A stretch of DNA of 44,195 nt from Pseudonocardia halophobica (GCF_027922425.1 NZ_BSFQ01000048.1:1-44195); one strand, 5' to 3'; shown: positions 1 to 8,215, counted from the stretch's first letter. A program made the numbers and translations. Notes: generated by a model from the sequence alone, not told the origin.

Positions 1-835
1 TTGGCTCACAGAACGACATGGCTACGATCCGACTTGCGTCCTCGCCGTCGCGCCGGGCCATGGCGGCGGCGCTCGTGGCGCCCAGGGTGAGGCGCGGGGC
101 CAGGCCCGGGGCCGCGAGCCGGCTGGGTACGGCGGGGTGCTTGTCGGCCGCGGCCTCCCCCGCGGCCAGCAGGCCGGCCACCGTCGTGCCGGCGCGCCCG
201 CCGAGACGTCCGGCGACGCCGGTGTCCCCGGTGCGTGAGGTGAAGGCCAGCGCGGCCGTGCCCGCCGTGCTGCGGGAACCGGTCGCCGCGCCGAGCGCGG
301 CCGCACGGAGCAGCGTCGACGGACGTGCGGGCGGGGCCGCGGAGGCCCCGTCGGGCGGGTCGGGCGAGCCGCGCTCGAGCCGGACGAGGGCGGCGTGCGT
401 GGCCACGCCGTAGGCGAGGTGCGGGAGGACGTCGGCCGTCCAGTCGGCGGCCGACCAGGTGCGGGGGTCCGAGACCCGGGTGAGCGCGAGCGGGCCGTCC
501 GTGGCGAGCATCGCCGCCGCACCGAGCAGCGGGCCGCCGACCGCGGTGGGCAGCCGCAGCCCGGCCGCCCGCAACCCGCCGGCGACGGCCCCGACGACCA
601 GCCCGGACGCGGAACCGGCCAGCGGGCCCAGGGCGGCGAGCCGGTTGCGCCGCTCGGACGGCCCGCCGGGCACCTCCACCCCGGCCCGGTCCGCGACGGC
701 CGCCACCAGCCGCTCGGGCGCCCGGCTCGCCGGCCGCGCCCGCAGCACCGCGTCGGTGCCGCTGACGACGTTGAGGGCGGTGGTGCCCGCCGCCCCGGCC
801 GTCACCCCGTTGAGGAGTCCTCTCGTGACCTTCAC
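1..835 (-). CDS. Membrane-associated hypothetical protein, partial (runs off the left edge)
   Basis: An open frame starts at a GTG (833-835) and continues without a stop to the window edge, giving at least 277 residues. The product alternates Gly/Ala/Leu-rich hydrophobic stretches with Arg-rich links. The N-terminal part (about 1-40) has a GxxAGAAGTTALN-type segment seen in small actinobacterial membrane proteins. A second hydrophobic segment lies around 85-125, and a C-terminal half with an AATGSRSTAGTAAL run resembles DUF4126-like proteins. It follows the hydrolase gene by 40 bases on the same strand, so it is probably the third gene of a short operon. The function is unknown. The start is uncertain because no strong ribosome-binding site is seen. 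Confidence 0.6.
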   Translation of the reverse strand, partial: MKVTRGLLNGVTAGAAGTTALNVVSGTDAVLRARPASRAPERLVAAVADRAGVEVPGGPSERRNRLAALGPLAGSASGLVVGAVAGGLRAAGLRLPTAVGGPLLGAAAMLATDGPLALTRVSDPRTWSAADWTADVLPHLAYGVATHAALVRLERGSPDPPDGASAAPPARPSTLLRAAALGAATGSRSTAGTAALAFTSRTGDTGVAGRLGGRAGTTVAGLLAAGEAAADKHPAVPSRLAAPGLAPRLTLGATSAAAMARRDGEDASRIVAMSFCEP

Positions 836-875
836 CGGCCGGGAGTACCCGCCGCCCGGACCCCGAACCCGGCCC

Positions 876-1655
876 CTACCCCGCCGCGGCCTGCGCGGCC
901 CCCGCCCGCTCGTGCGTGGCCAGGGCAACCGCCACCGCGCGCTTGGCGTCGGTGTCGGAGAGGAGGCCGAGGTGGCTGCCGCCGATCTCGACGTTGGTGG
1001 CGTGCGGGTCGCGCGAGGAACGCCAGGGCACGACCCGGTCGCGCCGGGTGAAGACGGAGGTGAACGGCACGCCGACGGCGCCGCGCAGGGCCGTGCGGAA
1101 GTCCGCGCAGCACGGGCCGCGCAGGCAGCCGAGGGTGGCGGCACCGGGCACACCGAGCGTGCCGGCCGCGCCGAGCACGGCCGCGAGACCCAGGACCGGC
1201 AGCCCGAGCCGGTAGAGGTCGAAGCCGGAGCCGAGGGTGACGAGCCCGCGGACCGGTGCGTCGGCGGCGATCGCGGCGCGGGCGAACTGGCCGCCGCGGC
1301 TGTGCGCCACGACGTGCACGCCGTCGCCGGTGTCGGCGCGCTCGAGGGTGCGCCGCAGCGCCTCGACGCTGCGCCCGCCGCAGCCCATGCCCACGCCGAC
1401 GGTGTGGGGAGTGACGTCGTAGCCGAGCCGGCCGAGCCAGCGCCGCATCGGCCCCAGCCCCGCGTCGGTGGTGCCGAACCCGCCCACCAGCACCAGCGGC
1501 CCGTGTCCACGCCAGGCCCGGCGGAGCGGCGGGTCGGGCTGCGCCCGCTGCAGCAGGGCGCCGCTGACCAGGCTCAACCGGGTCCCGAGTGCGGCGAGGC
1601 CGTCGAGCACGCCCGCGGCGGGCGGCTCGACGGCGGTCATCCCGAGCGTGCTCAC
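876..1655 (-). CDS. Alpha/beta-hydrolase fold protein (lipase/esterase-like)
   Basis: This 259-residue protein has the alpha/beta-hydrolase pattern: a beta strand followed by an oxyanion-type loop (LVLVGGFGTTDAG, about residues 55-67), a nucleophile elbow AHSRGGQ (about 117-123, Ser nucleophile) and an Asp candidate in FTRRDRV. A late His lies in GGSHLG (about 228). The HSRGG elbow resembles triacylglycerol-lipase-like actinobacterial proteins. Four Cys in the middle (TLGCLRGPCC) are unusual for the fold. The GTG at 1655 lies just 4 bases after the upstream stop. An ATG at 1640 behind GGGGTGAG is an equally good start. The substrate is unknown. Confidence 0.75.
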   Translation of the reverse strand: MSTLGMTAVEPPAAGVLDGLAALGTRLSLVSGALLQRAQPDPPLRRAWRGHGPLVLVGGFGTTDAGLGPMRRWLGRLGYDVTPHTVGVGMGCGGRSVEALRRTLERADTGDGVHVVAHSRGGQFARAAIAADAPVRGLVTLGSGFDLYRLGLPVLGLAAVLGAAGTLGVPGAATLGCLRGPCCADFRTALRGAVGVPFTSVFTRRDRVVPWRSSRDPHATNVEIGGSHLGLLSDTDAKRAVAVALATHERAGAAQAAAG

Positions 1656-1659
1656 CCCG

Positions 1660-1899
1660 TCAGGCCGTGCTTCCCGTGTCCTCCTTCGCCGAGAGCTCGC
1701 GCAGGAACTCGTGGCAGCGGGCGGCGCGGCGGGAGTCCTCCGTCATGACCTCCTCGAAGAAGGACGCGACGTCGTCGTACCCGGCGTTGCGGGCGTCGCG
1801 GACGTACTGGCCGTAGTCGTGCCCGGCCTTGAGCGCGTGGTACTGCACGGACACGAGGTCGTACATCACGTCGCTGAAGCCGGTCTCCCCGGTCGCCAT
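1660..1899 (-). CDS. Small ferritin-like helical protein
   Basis: A 79-residue acidic, fully helical protein. It reads from an ATG at 1899 preceded by a strong GGAGGTGA ribosome-binding site 5 bases upstream, which decides the start; longer upstream in-frame extensions are unlikely. Residues 8-40 and 48-70 look like two amphipathic helices (YDLVSVQYHALKAGHDYGQY, then EVMTEDSRRAARCHEFL) with Tyr, His and Glu spacing reminiscent of half of a ferritin-like bundle. No complete di-iron site is present. It is the first gene of a unit with the downstream hydrolase, 4 bases away. The exact role is unknown. Confidence 0.65.
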   Translation of the reverse strand: MATGETGFSDVMYDLVSVQYHALKAGHDYGQYVRDARNAGYDDVASFFEEVMTEDSRRAARCHEFLRELSAKEDTGSTA

Positions 1900-2319
1900 G
1901 GCGGTCACCTCCGGTCGTCGGATCGTGCGGACCGGAGGCACGTACCCGCGGGGACGGGCTCGAACCTCGTGCGGCGCACGCGATCCGGGGCCGGGACGGA
2001 GGAGCCCCGCGGCGCGGATCGCGCCGCGGGGCTCCTCGTGCGCCGGGAGCACCACCTCCCGCCGCGCGGGGCGCCCACCACGGCTGTCCAGCGCCCGCGG
2101 GTCCTGTGCCCCCGCAGCGGCCGGTCAAACCCGCCGCCCGGCCCCGGGATGCCGCGGCCGTGCGGTCGACGCGTCGTTCCCCGGTAGCGCCCGGACACCC
2201 CGCCGCGATCCTTCCGGCGGACGACCGATGAGATCGGAACCGGACGGCGGTCCACCGCCCGACGACAGCGACGGGCCGGGCGAGCGCCCCGGCCACCGCC
2301 CGAGACACAGGAGGACGCC
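1900..2319. other. Divergent intergenic region with a strong hairpin
   Basis: These 420 bases separate the divergent ferritin-like gene (minus) and the RibD-like reductase (plus). They hold the promoters of both, a short CGTGC-GGC-GCACG dyad near 1968-1980, and the large hairpin at 1999-2037. The plus-strand gene has an AGGAGG site at about 2309-2314. I see no convincing gene here: open frames on both strands show only proline/arginine-rich shadow composition. Confidence 0.5.
1999..2037. repeat. Perfect 18-bp inverted repeat with a 3-base loop
   Basis: Arms at 1999-2016 and 2020-2037 are exact reverse complements (starting GAGGAGCCCC, ending GGGGCTCCTC), separated by GAT. As RNA this would be an extremely stable hairpin. 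There is no T run on either side. It sits upstream of both divergent neighbours, where it cannot terminate either of them, so it may insulate, end a transcript from an unseen small RNA, or be a protein site. The structure is seen directly; the role is open. Confidence 0.8.
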
Positions 2320-2865
2320 ATGGCGCGCATCAAGGTCCACGAGTTCACCACCCTCGACGGCGTGATCGGCGCCCCGATGTGGACGATGGACTACGGGTTC
2401 ACGGACGAGCTGGGCGCGGAGATCGGCGGCTTCATGAGCTCGTGCACGGGGATCCTGCTGGGCCGCACCACCTTCGAGGAGTTCGCCCCGGCGTGGTCCG
2501 GCCGCACCGCCGAGGACGACCCGGGAGCCCCGTTCTTCAACGAGTCCCCCAAGTACGTCGTGTCCGGCACGCTGCAGACCGCGGACTGGAACAACTCCAC
2601 GATCATCGGCAAGTACGACCCGGAGACGATCCGCGACCTCAAGGCGCGGGTCGACGGCGACCTCTACGTCAGCGGCAGTGGCACCCTCGTGAAGGCCCTG
2701 CTCGACGACGGCCTGCTCGACGAGCTGCACCTGTTCGTCTATCCCGTCGCCGTCGGCGAGGGCCCGCGGCTGTTCCCCGAGGGCGGCCCGCGGCGGGCGC
2801 TGGCCCTGGCCGGCAGCAAGGGCCTGGACAACGGCGTGGTGCACCTGACCTACACGCCCGCCTGA
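2320..2865 (+). CDS. Dihydrofolate reductase / RibD C-terminal-like reductase
   Basis: This 181-residue protein matches the actinobacterial RibD_C/DHFR-like family: N-terminal KVHEFTTLDGV strand, GILLGRTTFEEF motif (about 45-56), a KYVVSGTL strand, and GSGTLVKALLDDGLLDELHL (about 121-140), which carries the NADPH-binding glycine turn. The usual length is 180-200 residues. AGGAGG lies 5-6 bases before the ATG. Family members reduce pteridine- or flavin-precursor-like substrates with NADPH, but most, including this one, have no assigned substrate. It stands alone, divergent from the ferritin-like gene. Confidence 0.85.
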   Translation: MARIKVHEFTTLDGVIGAPMWTMDYGFTDELGAEIGGFMSSCTGILLGRTTFEEFAPAWSGRTAEDDPGAPFFNESPKYVVSGTLQTADWNNSTIIGKYDPETIRDLKARVDGDLYVSGSGTLVKALLDDGLLDELHLFVYPVAVGEGPRLFPEGGPRRALALAGSKGLDNGVVHLTYTPA

Positions 2866-2895
2866 GCTACACCCCGGCCGCCGGCTGATCCGGCC

Positions 2896-3159
2896 TCAGC
2901 CCTGGCGGCCGAGCTCGACGAACCGGAGCACCAGGGCGAGCTGCGAGCGGTAGTCGACGGTGTGCGGCGCCCGCTCGTGACGGCGCCACAGGGTGTTCAG
3001 CTCCTCGCGGGTGAGCGAGTCGGCCTTCTCCACGACCGCCCGCACCTCGGTGTCGTCGACCGGCCGGCCGCGGAGCACGGCGAAGCCGCGCACGAGCGCC
3101 GCACGGTCGGGATCCACCCGGTGCGGCGGGCGCGACGACTCGACGGGCCCGGCGTCCAC
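2896..3159 (-). CDS. Hypothetical protein (87 aa)
   Basis: A charged, helical protein with no family I recognise. The C-terminal half (EKADSLTREELNTLWRRHE, then an ALVLRFVELG tail) is helical. I place the start at a GTG (3157-3159) because TAGCCT, an actinobacterial -10, lies at 3167-3172, fitting a leaderless transcript. An in-frame GTG at 3207 would give 103 residues but has poor spacing to its GGGAGG. It is convergent with the RibD-like gene, 30 bases away. Confidence 0.5.
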   Translation of the reverse strand: MDAGPVESSRPPHRVDPDRAALVRGFAVLRGRPVDDTEVRAVVEKADSLTREELNTLWRRHERAPHTVDYRSQLALVLRFVELGRQG

Positions 3160-3273
3160 GACGGCCAGGCTAGGCCGGGGGTCCGACGAAAACGGCCGCT
3201 CGAGCACCTCCCGGCCCCGCGGTGGGGACGAGCCGGGCGTGGGCGGAGGGGGCGCGCCACGCCCGGCCCGAGG

Positions 3274-4116
3274 TCAGGGCCGGTCGAGGAACGCCTCCAC
3301 CACCTCGTTGAACGCGGCCGGGTTCTGCAGGAACGGGAAGTGCGAGCTCGCGACCTCGCGCGGGAAGACGTGCAGCTCGGCGCCGGGCAGGTTCTCGGCG
3401 ATGTAGCGCTGGGAGGCCGGGTCGACGTGGCTGCCCTCGCAGCCGATCACGAGGGTGGGGCGGTCGAGGCGGGGCAGGACGTCCCGCCAGTCCTGGGCGC
3501 AGTGGTCCCACAGCAGCGGGACGCCGGCGTGCGGCGGCGTCAGCCCGATCTGCTCCTCGACGAACGCCCAGAGCTCCGGGTCCGGCTCGTCGCCGAACAT
3601 GCCGCGCACGAAGTCCTCGGTGGCCTTCGCCCCCTCCGGCCCGTGCAGCGCCTCGCACAGCGACAGCAGCGCGGCGACGTCGAAGATCGCGCCGCTGTCC
3701 GCCTGCGCCCGCGGCGACATCCACGGCACCGCGGCGACCGCGGCCGGCTGGTCGACGGCCACGAACCGGCGGATCCGGCCGGTGCCGTACTGGTCGACGA
3801 CGCTCCACCACACCGACACGCCCATCGACCAGCCGAGGACGTCGGCGCGCTCGACGCCCAGGTGGTCGAGCAGCTCGTGGGCGTCGCGGGCGAGGCGGGC
3901 GATCCGGTAGCCGTGGTGCGGCTTCTCCGACACCCCGTGCCCGCGCTGGTCGAGCGTCACGACCCGGCGCCGCGGGGCGAGGCCGTCGACCTGGTGCCGG
4001 AACATCGCCTGGGTCTGGCCCCAGCCGTGCAGCATCACCAGCGGCGGGGCGTCGCCGGCCGGCCCGGTGTCGCGGTAGGCCAGCTCGACGCCGTCCTGGG
4101 TGGTGAAGGTGCTCAT
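3274..4116 (-). CDS. Alpha/beta-hydrolase (haloperoxidase/lactonase-like)
   Basis: A 280-residue canonical alpha/beta-hydrolase: VMLHGWGQT oxyanion loop (HG at about 30-31), DQRGHG strand-turn, nucleophile elbow GWSMG (about 94-98), Asp candidate in GCEGSHVDP (about 230) and catalytic His in ASSHFPF (about 262). The closest named relatives are non-haem chloroperoxidase-like and enol-lactonase-like hydrolases; the substrate is unknown. It follows an SDR gene by 40 bases and, further upstream on the same strand, a PucR regulator, suggesting a small catabolic unit oxidising an alcohol or ketone and hydrolysing the product (inference). Confidence 0.8.
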   Translation of the reverse strand: MSTFTTQDGVELAYRDTGPAGDAPPLVMLHGWGQTQAMFRHQVDGLAPRRRVVTLDQRGHGVSEKPHHGYRIARLARDAHELLDHLGVERADVLGWSMGVSVWWSVVDQYGTGRIRRFVAVDQPAAVAAVPWMSPRAQADSGAIFDVAALLSLCEALHGPEGAKATEDFVRGMFGDEPDPELWAFVEEQIGLTPPHAGVPLLWDHCAQDWRDVLPRLDRPTLVIGCEGSHVDPASQRYIAENLPGAELHVFPREVASSHFPFLQNPAAFNEVVEAFLDRP

Positions 4117-4156
4117 GGTCGCTCCTGCGTCGTCGGTGGAGGGCCGGGGAACGGTG

Positions 4157-4993
4157 TCAGGCGGCCCGGACGTGCAGCCCGCCGTCGACCGGCAGCAGCG
4201 TGCCGGTGATGTAGGCGGCCTCGTCCGAGGCGAGGAAGAGGGCGGCGTGGGCGATGTCGTACGGGCTGCCCATCGCGCCGGTCGGGCTCAGCGCGGCGCG
4301 CTCGGCCCGGACGTCGGCGGCTGCCCGGCCGCCCGAGAGCTGCCGGTAGACCAGCGGGGTGTCGATCAGCCCGGCGAGGATGGCGTTGACGCGGATCCCG
4401 CGGTCCGCGTACTGCACCGCCAGGCTGCGGGTGAGCTGGTTGACCGCGGCCTTCGCGGCGGCGTACGCGGGATAGGGGTAGCCGGTCCAGCGGATCGAGG
4501 CGGTCGACGAAACGTTGACGATGGCGCCGCCGTGCCGGAGCAGGTGCGGGATCGTCTTCTGGGCGCTGAGGAAGACGCTGTCCAGGTTCACCGCCAGGGT
4601 CGCCCGCCACTGCTCAAGGGTGAGCTCCTCGGGCCCGCCGAGCCGGGTCGCGCCGACGTTGTTGTGCACCACGTCGAGCCGGCCGGTCAGGCGCAGGGTC
4701 GCCGCCACCGCCTCCTCGACCTGGTCCGGGTCGGTCGCGTCGGCGACGACGGCGTGGCCCGTACCTCCGCACCGCCGGATCTCCTCGACGGTGCGGGCGG
4801 CCGCCTCGGGGTCCCGGTCGACGACGACGGTGGCGGCGCCGTGCCGGGCGAAGGTGGTCGCGGTGGCGAAGCCGATGCCGACCGTGCCCCCGCTCTGGTC
4901 GGGGCCGCACGGGCCGTGGCCGCCGCCGAGCACGAGCGCGGTCCGGCCGGCCAGCCGGGGGCGTCCGACCGGCCCGGTCCCGTGCACCGTCAT
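4157..4993 (-). CDS. Short-chain dehydrogenase/reductase with an extended cofactor loop
   Basis: A 278-residue classical SDR. Features in order are a nucleotide-binding region beginning ALVLGGGHGP, VDRDP after beta 2 (an acid typical of NAD preference), HNNVGA (NNAG variant), NVSSTAS with the catalytic Ser, YPAYAAAK with the YxxxK pair (about 168-172), and a C-terminal TGTLLPVDGG. The glycine loop is longer than the usual TGxxxGIG, with a Pro/Cys/Asp-containing insert (about residues 20-33) before GIGFATA. It lies between PucR (139 bases upstream) and the hydrolase (40 bases downstream) on the same strand. The substrate is unknown. Confidence 0.85.
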   Translation of the reverse strand: MTVHGTGPVGRPRLAGRTALVLGGGHGPCGPDQSGGTVGIGFATATTFARHGAATVVVDRDPEAAARTVEEIRRCGGTGHAVVADATDPDQVEEAVAATLRLTGRLDVVHNNVGATRLGGPEELTLEQWRATLAVNLDSVFLSAQKTIPHLLRHGGAIVNVSSTASIRWTGYPYPAYAAAKAAVNQLTRSLAVQYADRGIRVNAILAGLIDTPLVYRQLSGGRAAADVRAERAALSPTGAMGSPYDIAHAALFLASDEAAYITGTLLPVDGGLHVRAA

Positions 4994-5132
4994 CGCTGCT
5001 GCCGCCTCCTTGCATCCTGGCCGGACCGACCCGGCCCGCGTCCGGCCGAGTCTCGCCGCGCCACCGCACCGCCCGCTACGGACGGGCGCCGGAACTCACG
5101 CACCGAAATTCCACGGTCCGTAGGAAGAACCG

Positions 5133-6368
5133 TCAGTCCTCGCCGTCGCTCCCGGTGAGGTCGGCGACCAGCAGGCCCGTGTGCAGGAGCAGCCGGTCGC
5201 CGCCGTCCTGCAGGTCGAGGCCGGTGATCTCGGCGATCCGCTCGAGCCGGTAGTAGAGCGAGGTCCGGTGCAGGTGCAGCGCCTCGGCCGTGCGGGGCAT
5301 CGAGCCGCCGTGGTCGAGGAAGGCGCGCGTGGTCGCGACCAGACGCGGCGCGCTCCGGTGCCGGAGCAGACGCACGACGGGCTCCGGGATCAGGGCGGGG
5401 CCCAGCACGTCGTCGGGCAGCTGAAGGAGGAACCCGTAGGGGCCCACCGCGTCCCACTGCGCGACCGGGCCCAGGCGGGGCAGCGCCCGCGCGCCCCGCG
5501 CCGCCGCCCGGGCCTGCCGCGCGGAGCGGAACGCCGACCGCAGGCCGGGGACGATCTCGCCGATCCCGGCCACGACGCCGGCCCCTGCCCCGTCGGCTCC
5601 GCCGAGGAGCCGCCCGGCGGCCGCGACCATGCGCTCGGCCGTGCCGCGGACCTCCGCGGGATCGAGCTGGGCACCGACCTGGAGCAGGGCGCCGCCGCCC
5701 GGGACCGGCGCCGCGAGCGACCGGTGCGGGTGGCGGTGCGCGGCGGAGTCGAGCACGACGCGCAGGGCGGTCGCCACCTCCGGCCGCGCGGAGCCGGGCG
5801 CGTGCAGCACGGTGACGACGGCCTGCTCGGCGTCGGCCACGAGGCCGCCGGACACCGCCGCGGCCGCGGCCGCCCCACGGGCGACGACGTCGTCGCCGAG
5901 CAGCCGGCCGAGGAGCCGAGCGCGCTCGGCGCGGTCCTCCTCGGACTCCTCGTCGCGGGCCAGCAGCGCGGCCGCGGCCGCCGCCACCTCCTCGAGACGA
6001 CGGATCTGCGGGTCGGTGAGGCTGCCGTCGGCGTCGATCACCATGAGCAGGCCGAGGAGCTCCCCGCGGTGGCGCATCGGGACGCACAGCCGCGCCCGCA
6101 GGCCCAGGTCCGGCCGCTCCGGCACGACGCCCGCCCGGGACCACCGGGCGACCCCCTGGTCCAGGACGTGCCGCGCGACGTCCGCCCCGGCGTCGCGCTG
6201 CAGGACCGCGCGGACGCGCACCTCGTCCTCGTCGCCGAAATGCCGGCTCGTGACGAGCATCCGCACCACCGGGTCGTTCACCACCACCGAGCGGCCCAGC
6301 TCGTCGGCCAGCTCGTCGACCACGGCCTGCAGGTCCGCGCCGGCCCGGCGCCCCCCGGTCTCCGCCAT
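5133..6368 (-). CDS. PucR-family transcriptional regulator
   Basis: A 411-residue CdaR/PucR-type regulator. The N-terminal half (about 10-140) is a GAF-like sensor (RSVVVNDP, LCVPMRHRGELLGLLMVID). A middle domain (about 170-300) resembles the CdaR GGDEF-like region (VAGIGEIVPGLRSAFRSARQA). The C-terminal helix-turn-helix (about 350-405) carries the hallmark TAEALHLHRTSLYYRLERI. Such proteins are typically activators of adjacent catabolic genes for nitrogen or carbon sources. The gene reads away from the P450 and toward the SDR and hydrolase, so either side may be its target; the 6459-6474 inverted repeat upstream is a candidate site. Confidence 0.88.
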   Translation of the reverse strand: MAETGGRRAGADLQAVVDELADELGRSVVVNDPVVRMLVTSRHFGDEDEVRVRAVLQRDAGADVARHVLDQGVARWSRAGVVPERPDLGLRARLCVPMRHRGELLGLLMVIDADGSLTDPQIRRLEEVAAAAAALLARDEESEEDRAERARLLGRLLGDDVVARGAAAAAAVSGGLVADAEQAVVTVLHAPGSARPEVATALRVVLDSAAHRHPHRSLAAPVPGGGALLQVGAQLDPAEVRGTAERMVAAAGRLLGGADGAGAGVVAGIGEIVPGLRSAFRSARQARAAARGARALPRLGPVAQWDAVGPYGFLLQLPDDVLGPALIPEPVVRLLRHRSAPRLVATTRAFLDHGGSMPRTAEALHLHRTSLYYRLERIAEITGLDLQDGGDRLLLHTGLLVADLTGSDGED

Positions 6369-6458
6369 CCGCTCCGACGTCCTCCTCGGCCCGTGCCCGT
6401 CGGGCGTCAGGATGCCCGACGAGGGCGCCGCGGCGGGCGCCGGTCACCCTCCCTCGAC

Positions 6459-6474
6459 TCGAACCTTTGTTCGA
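6459..6474. promoter_or_regulatory. Inverted repeat upstream of the PucR gene (possible operator)
   Basis: TCGAAC-CTTT-GTTCGA is a perfect 6-bp inverted repeat with a 4-base spacer, about 90 bases upstream of the PucR start, in the 393-base divergent region shared with the P450. An auto-regulatory or PucR-type site is plausible but unproven. Confidence 0.45.
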
Positions 6475-6661
6475 ACTTCTGCTACCGTCGTGGTGCGCGC
6501 GGCGGCCGGGGTAGGGGAAGTACCCCGGCCGCCGCGCCCCCGTCCGGAGCGGGCACGGGGACGCGCGGACGTGATGCGGAGGCGCACATGGGCGGCCGGA
6601 GCCGGTACGACCGGGAGACCACCGTCGACGACCAGGACCCGCGATGAGGCGCCGAACCTGA

Positions 6662-6708
6662 GTGCACGCTGTGCATCGCTGCACGACGTGCACGTTGGTG
6701 GGTAGCCT
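6662..6708 (+). promoter_or_regulatory. P450 promoter with concentric dyad operator
   Basis: Two nested inverted repeats share one centre at 6677.5: outer GTGCACG (6662-6668) with CGTGCAC (6687-6693), inner GTGCA (6671-6675) with TGCAC (6680-6684). A -10 box TAGCCT follows at 6703-6708, placing the dyad right over the -35 region (TGCACG, 6680-6685) of the P450 gene. This is the geometry of a repressor operator; the TetR regulator downstream of the P450 is the obvious candidate (inference). The remaining DNA between 6369 and 6761 shows no gene. Confidence 0.7.
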
Positions 6709-6761
6709 GAGGCGACCCGGACGACGGGTGCCCGCCGGCGGCACCCGGGAACAGGACGCGC

Positions 6762-8105
6762 ATGAGTGCCCCGAGCGAGCAGGACACCACCACCGCCACT
6801 GGCATGGAGACCGACCGCGACACCGCGCCCGCAAAGAACTCGCCGGCCGCGGGCACCCGGGTGCTGCCCGCCGACCTGCTGGAGCGGCGTACCGAGTGCC
6901 CCTTCGACCCCGCTCCCGGCCTGGAGAGCCGCCGCGGACAGGGCGCGGTACAGCCGTTGCCGCTGCTCAACGGGGCACGGGCCTGGCTGGTCACCGGCTT
7001 CGAGGAGGCCCGTGCGGTGCTGGCGGACCGCCGGTTCAGCTCCGACCGGGTCCGCTATCGCGAGGCCACCCAGATGCCGCCTGAGGAGGCCGCCGCGCAG
7101 GCCGCCGCGATCGAGCGCGGTGAGCCGGTGTGCCCCGCCCCGATCGAGGCCCGCACCGACGGGATGTTCGTCTTCATGGACCCGCCGGAGCACACGCGGC
7201 TGCGGCGGCTGCTCACCGGCCAGTTCACGGTGCGCCGGATGAAGGCCCTGGAGGAGCGGATCACCGAGATCGCCGTCGAGCACATCGAGGCGATGAAGGC
7301 AGCCGGCACCGAGGCCGATCTCGTCCCCGCCTACGCGCTGCCGCTGCCGTCGCTGGTGATCTGCGAGCTGCTCGGCGTCGACTACGCCGACCGGGCGCGG
7401 TTCCAGGAGAACACCGCCGTCGCCCTCAACTCGCACTCGACACCGGAGGAGCGCGCCCGCGCCGGCGGGGAGCTCTACACGTTCATCTCCGAGCTGGTGG
7501 CGGCCAAGCGGGCGAACCCGGCGGACGACATCCTCTCCGGCCTGGTCCACGAGGCCGAACCGCCGCTCACGGACGCCCAGCTGATCGACGTCGCCCTCGT
7601 CCTCCTCGGCGCCGGGCACGAGACCACCGCGAACATGCTGGCCCTGGGCACGTTCGCCCTGCTGCAGAACCCGGACCAGCTCGCGGCCCTGCGCGCCGAT
7701 CCGGGCCTGATCGACACCGCGGTCGAGGAGCTGCTGCGGTACCTGAGCATCATCCAGCTCGGTGTCAGCCGGATCGCCACCGAGACCGTGACGGTCGGCG
7801 GCGTCGAGATCCCGGCCGGGGCGACCGTCGTCGTCGCCACGCCGGAGGTCAACCGCGACACCCGGCACTGGACGGACCCGGACCGGCTCGACCTGGGCCG
7901 CGAGCGCGCGCCGCACCTGGCGTTCGGCCACGGCATCCACCAGTGCCTGGGCCAGCAGCTGGCCCGCATCGAGATGCGGGTGGGGTTCGCCGAGCTGGTC
8001 ACACGACTGCCGGACCTGCGGCTCGCCGCGAAGGCCGGCGAGGTGCCGCTGCGCAACGACATGCTGATCTTCGGCGTGCACTCGCTGCCGGTGACCTGGG
8101 CCTGA
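6762..8105 (+). CDS. Cytochrome P450, CYP105-like
   Basis: A 447-residue soluble bacterial class I P450. Visible hallmarks are the C-helix DPPEHTRLRRL, I-helix LGAGHETTANM (oxygen activation, about 285-295), K-helix EELLR (ExxR) and haem loop AFGHGIHQCLGQQLAR with the axial Cys395. The spacing and the RRM and LALGTFALLQNP segments resemble the actinobacterial CYP105 family of broad-range xenobiotic and macrolide hydroxylases. About 40 N-terminal residues before the fold are polar and Thr-rich, so the true start could be one of the later Met codons. No ferredoxin or ferredoxin reductase gene is adjacent, so electrons must come from elsewhere. It is likely repressed through the dyad at 6662-6693. 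Confidence 0.9.
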   Translation: MSAPSEQDTTTATGMETDRDTAPAKNSPAAGTRVLPADLLERRTECPFDPAPGLESRRGQGAVQPLPLLNGARAWLVTGFEEARAVLADRRFSSDRVRYREATQMPPEEAAAQAAAIERGEPVCPAPIEARTDGMFVFMDPPEHTRLRRLLTGQFTVRRMKALEERITEIAVEHIEAMKAAGTEADLVPAYALPLPSLVICELLGVDYADRARFQENTAVALNSHSTPEERARAGGELYTFISELVAAKRANPADDILSGLVHEAEPPLTDAQLIDVALVLLGAGHETTANMLALGTFALLQNPDQLAALRADPGLIDTAVEELLRYLSIIQLGVSRIATETVTVGGVEIPAGATVVVATPEVNRDTRHWTDPDRLDLGRERAPHLAFGHGIHQCLGQQLARIEMRVGFAELVTRLPDLRLAAKAGEVPLRNDMLIFGVHSLPVTWA

Positions 8106-8117
8106 CGGCGGGTGGCC

Positions 8118-8152
8118 GACCGGCCGGGCCGCGCCCGGCCGGTCGTCATAAT
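8118..8152 (+). terminator. Hairpin after the P450, followed by a -10 box for the TetR gene
   Basis: Arms 8118-8129 and 8133-8144 (GACCGGCCGGGC with its exact complement) form a perfect 12-bp stem with a CGC loop, 12 bases after the P450 stop. There is no long T run. Immediately downstream CATAAT (8147-8152) is a good -10, so this spot probably ends the P450 message and starts the regulator's own. Confidence 0.6.
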
Positions 8153-8159
8153 CGGGCGG

Positions 8160-8203
8160 CCACGACGACGGGCCACGACGACGGCCACGACGACCGGGCC
8201 ACG
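8160..8203. repeat. Short tandem repeat in the TetR leader
   Basis: About three and a half imperfect copies of a CCACGACGACGG-type unit lie between the -10 at 8147-8152 and the start codon at 8216. Slippage-prone DNA or a regulator site are both possible; nothing more can be said. Confidence 0.5.
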
Positions 8204-8215
8204 AGAGGGGACGCG

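Noticed and set aside
2866..2888. A possible readthrough extension of the RibD-like protein (second TPA-type ending after the TGA)
   Set aside because: A short duplication-like tail follows the stop, but there is nothing to support readthrough.
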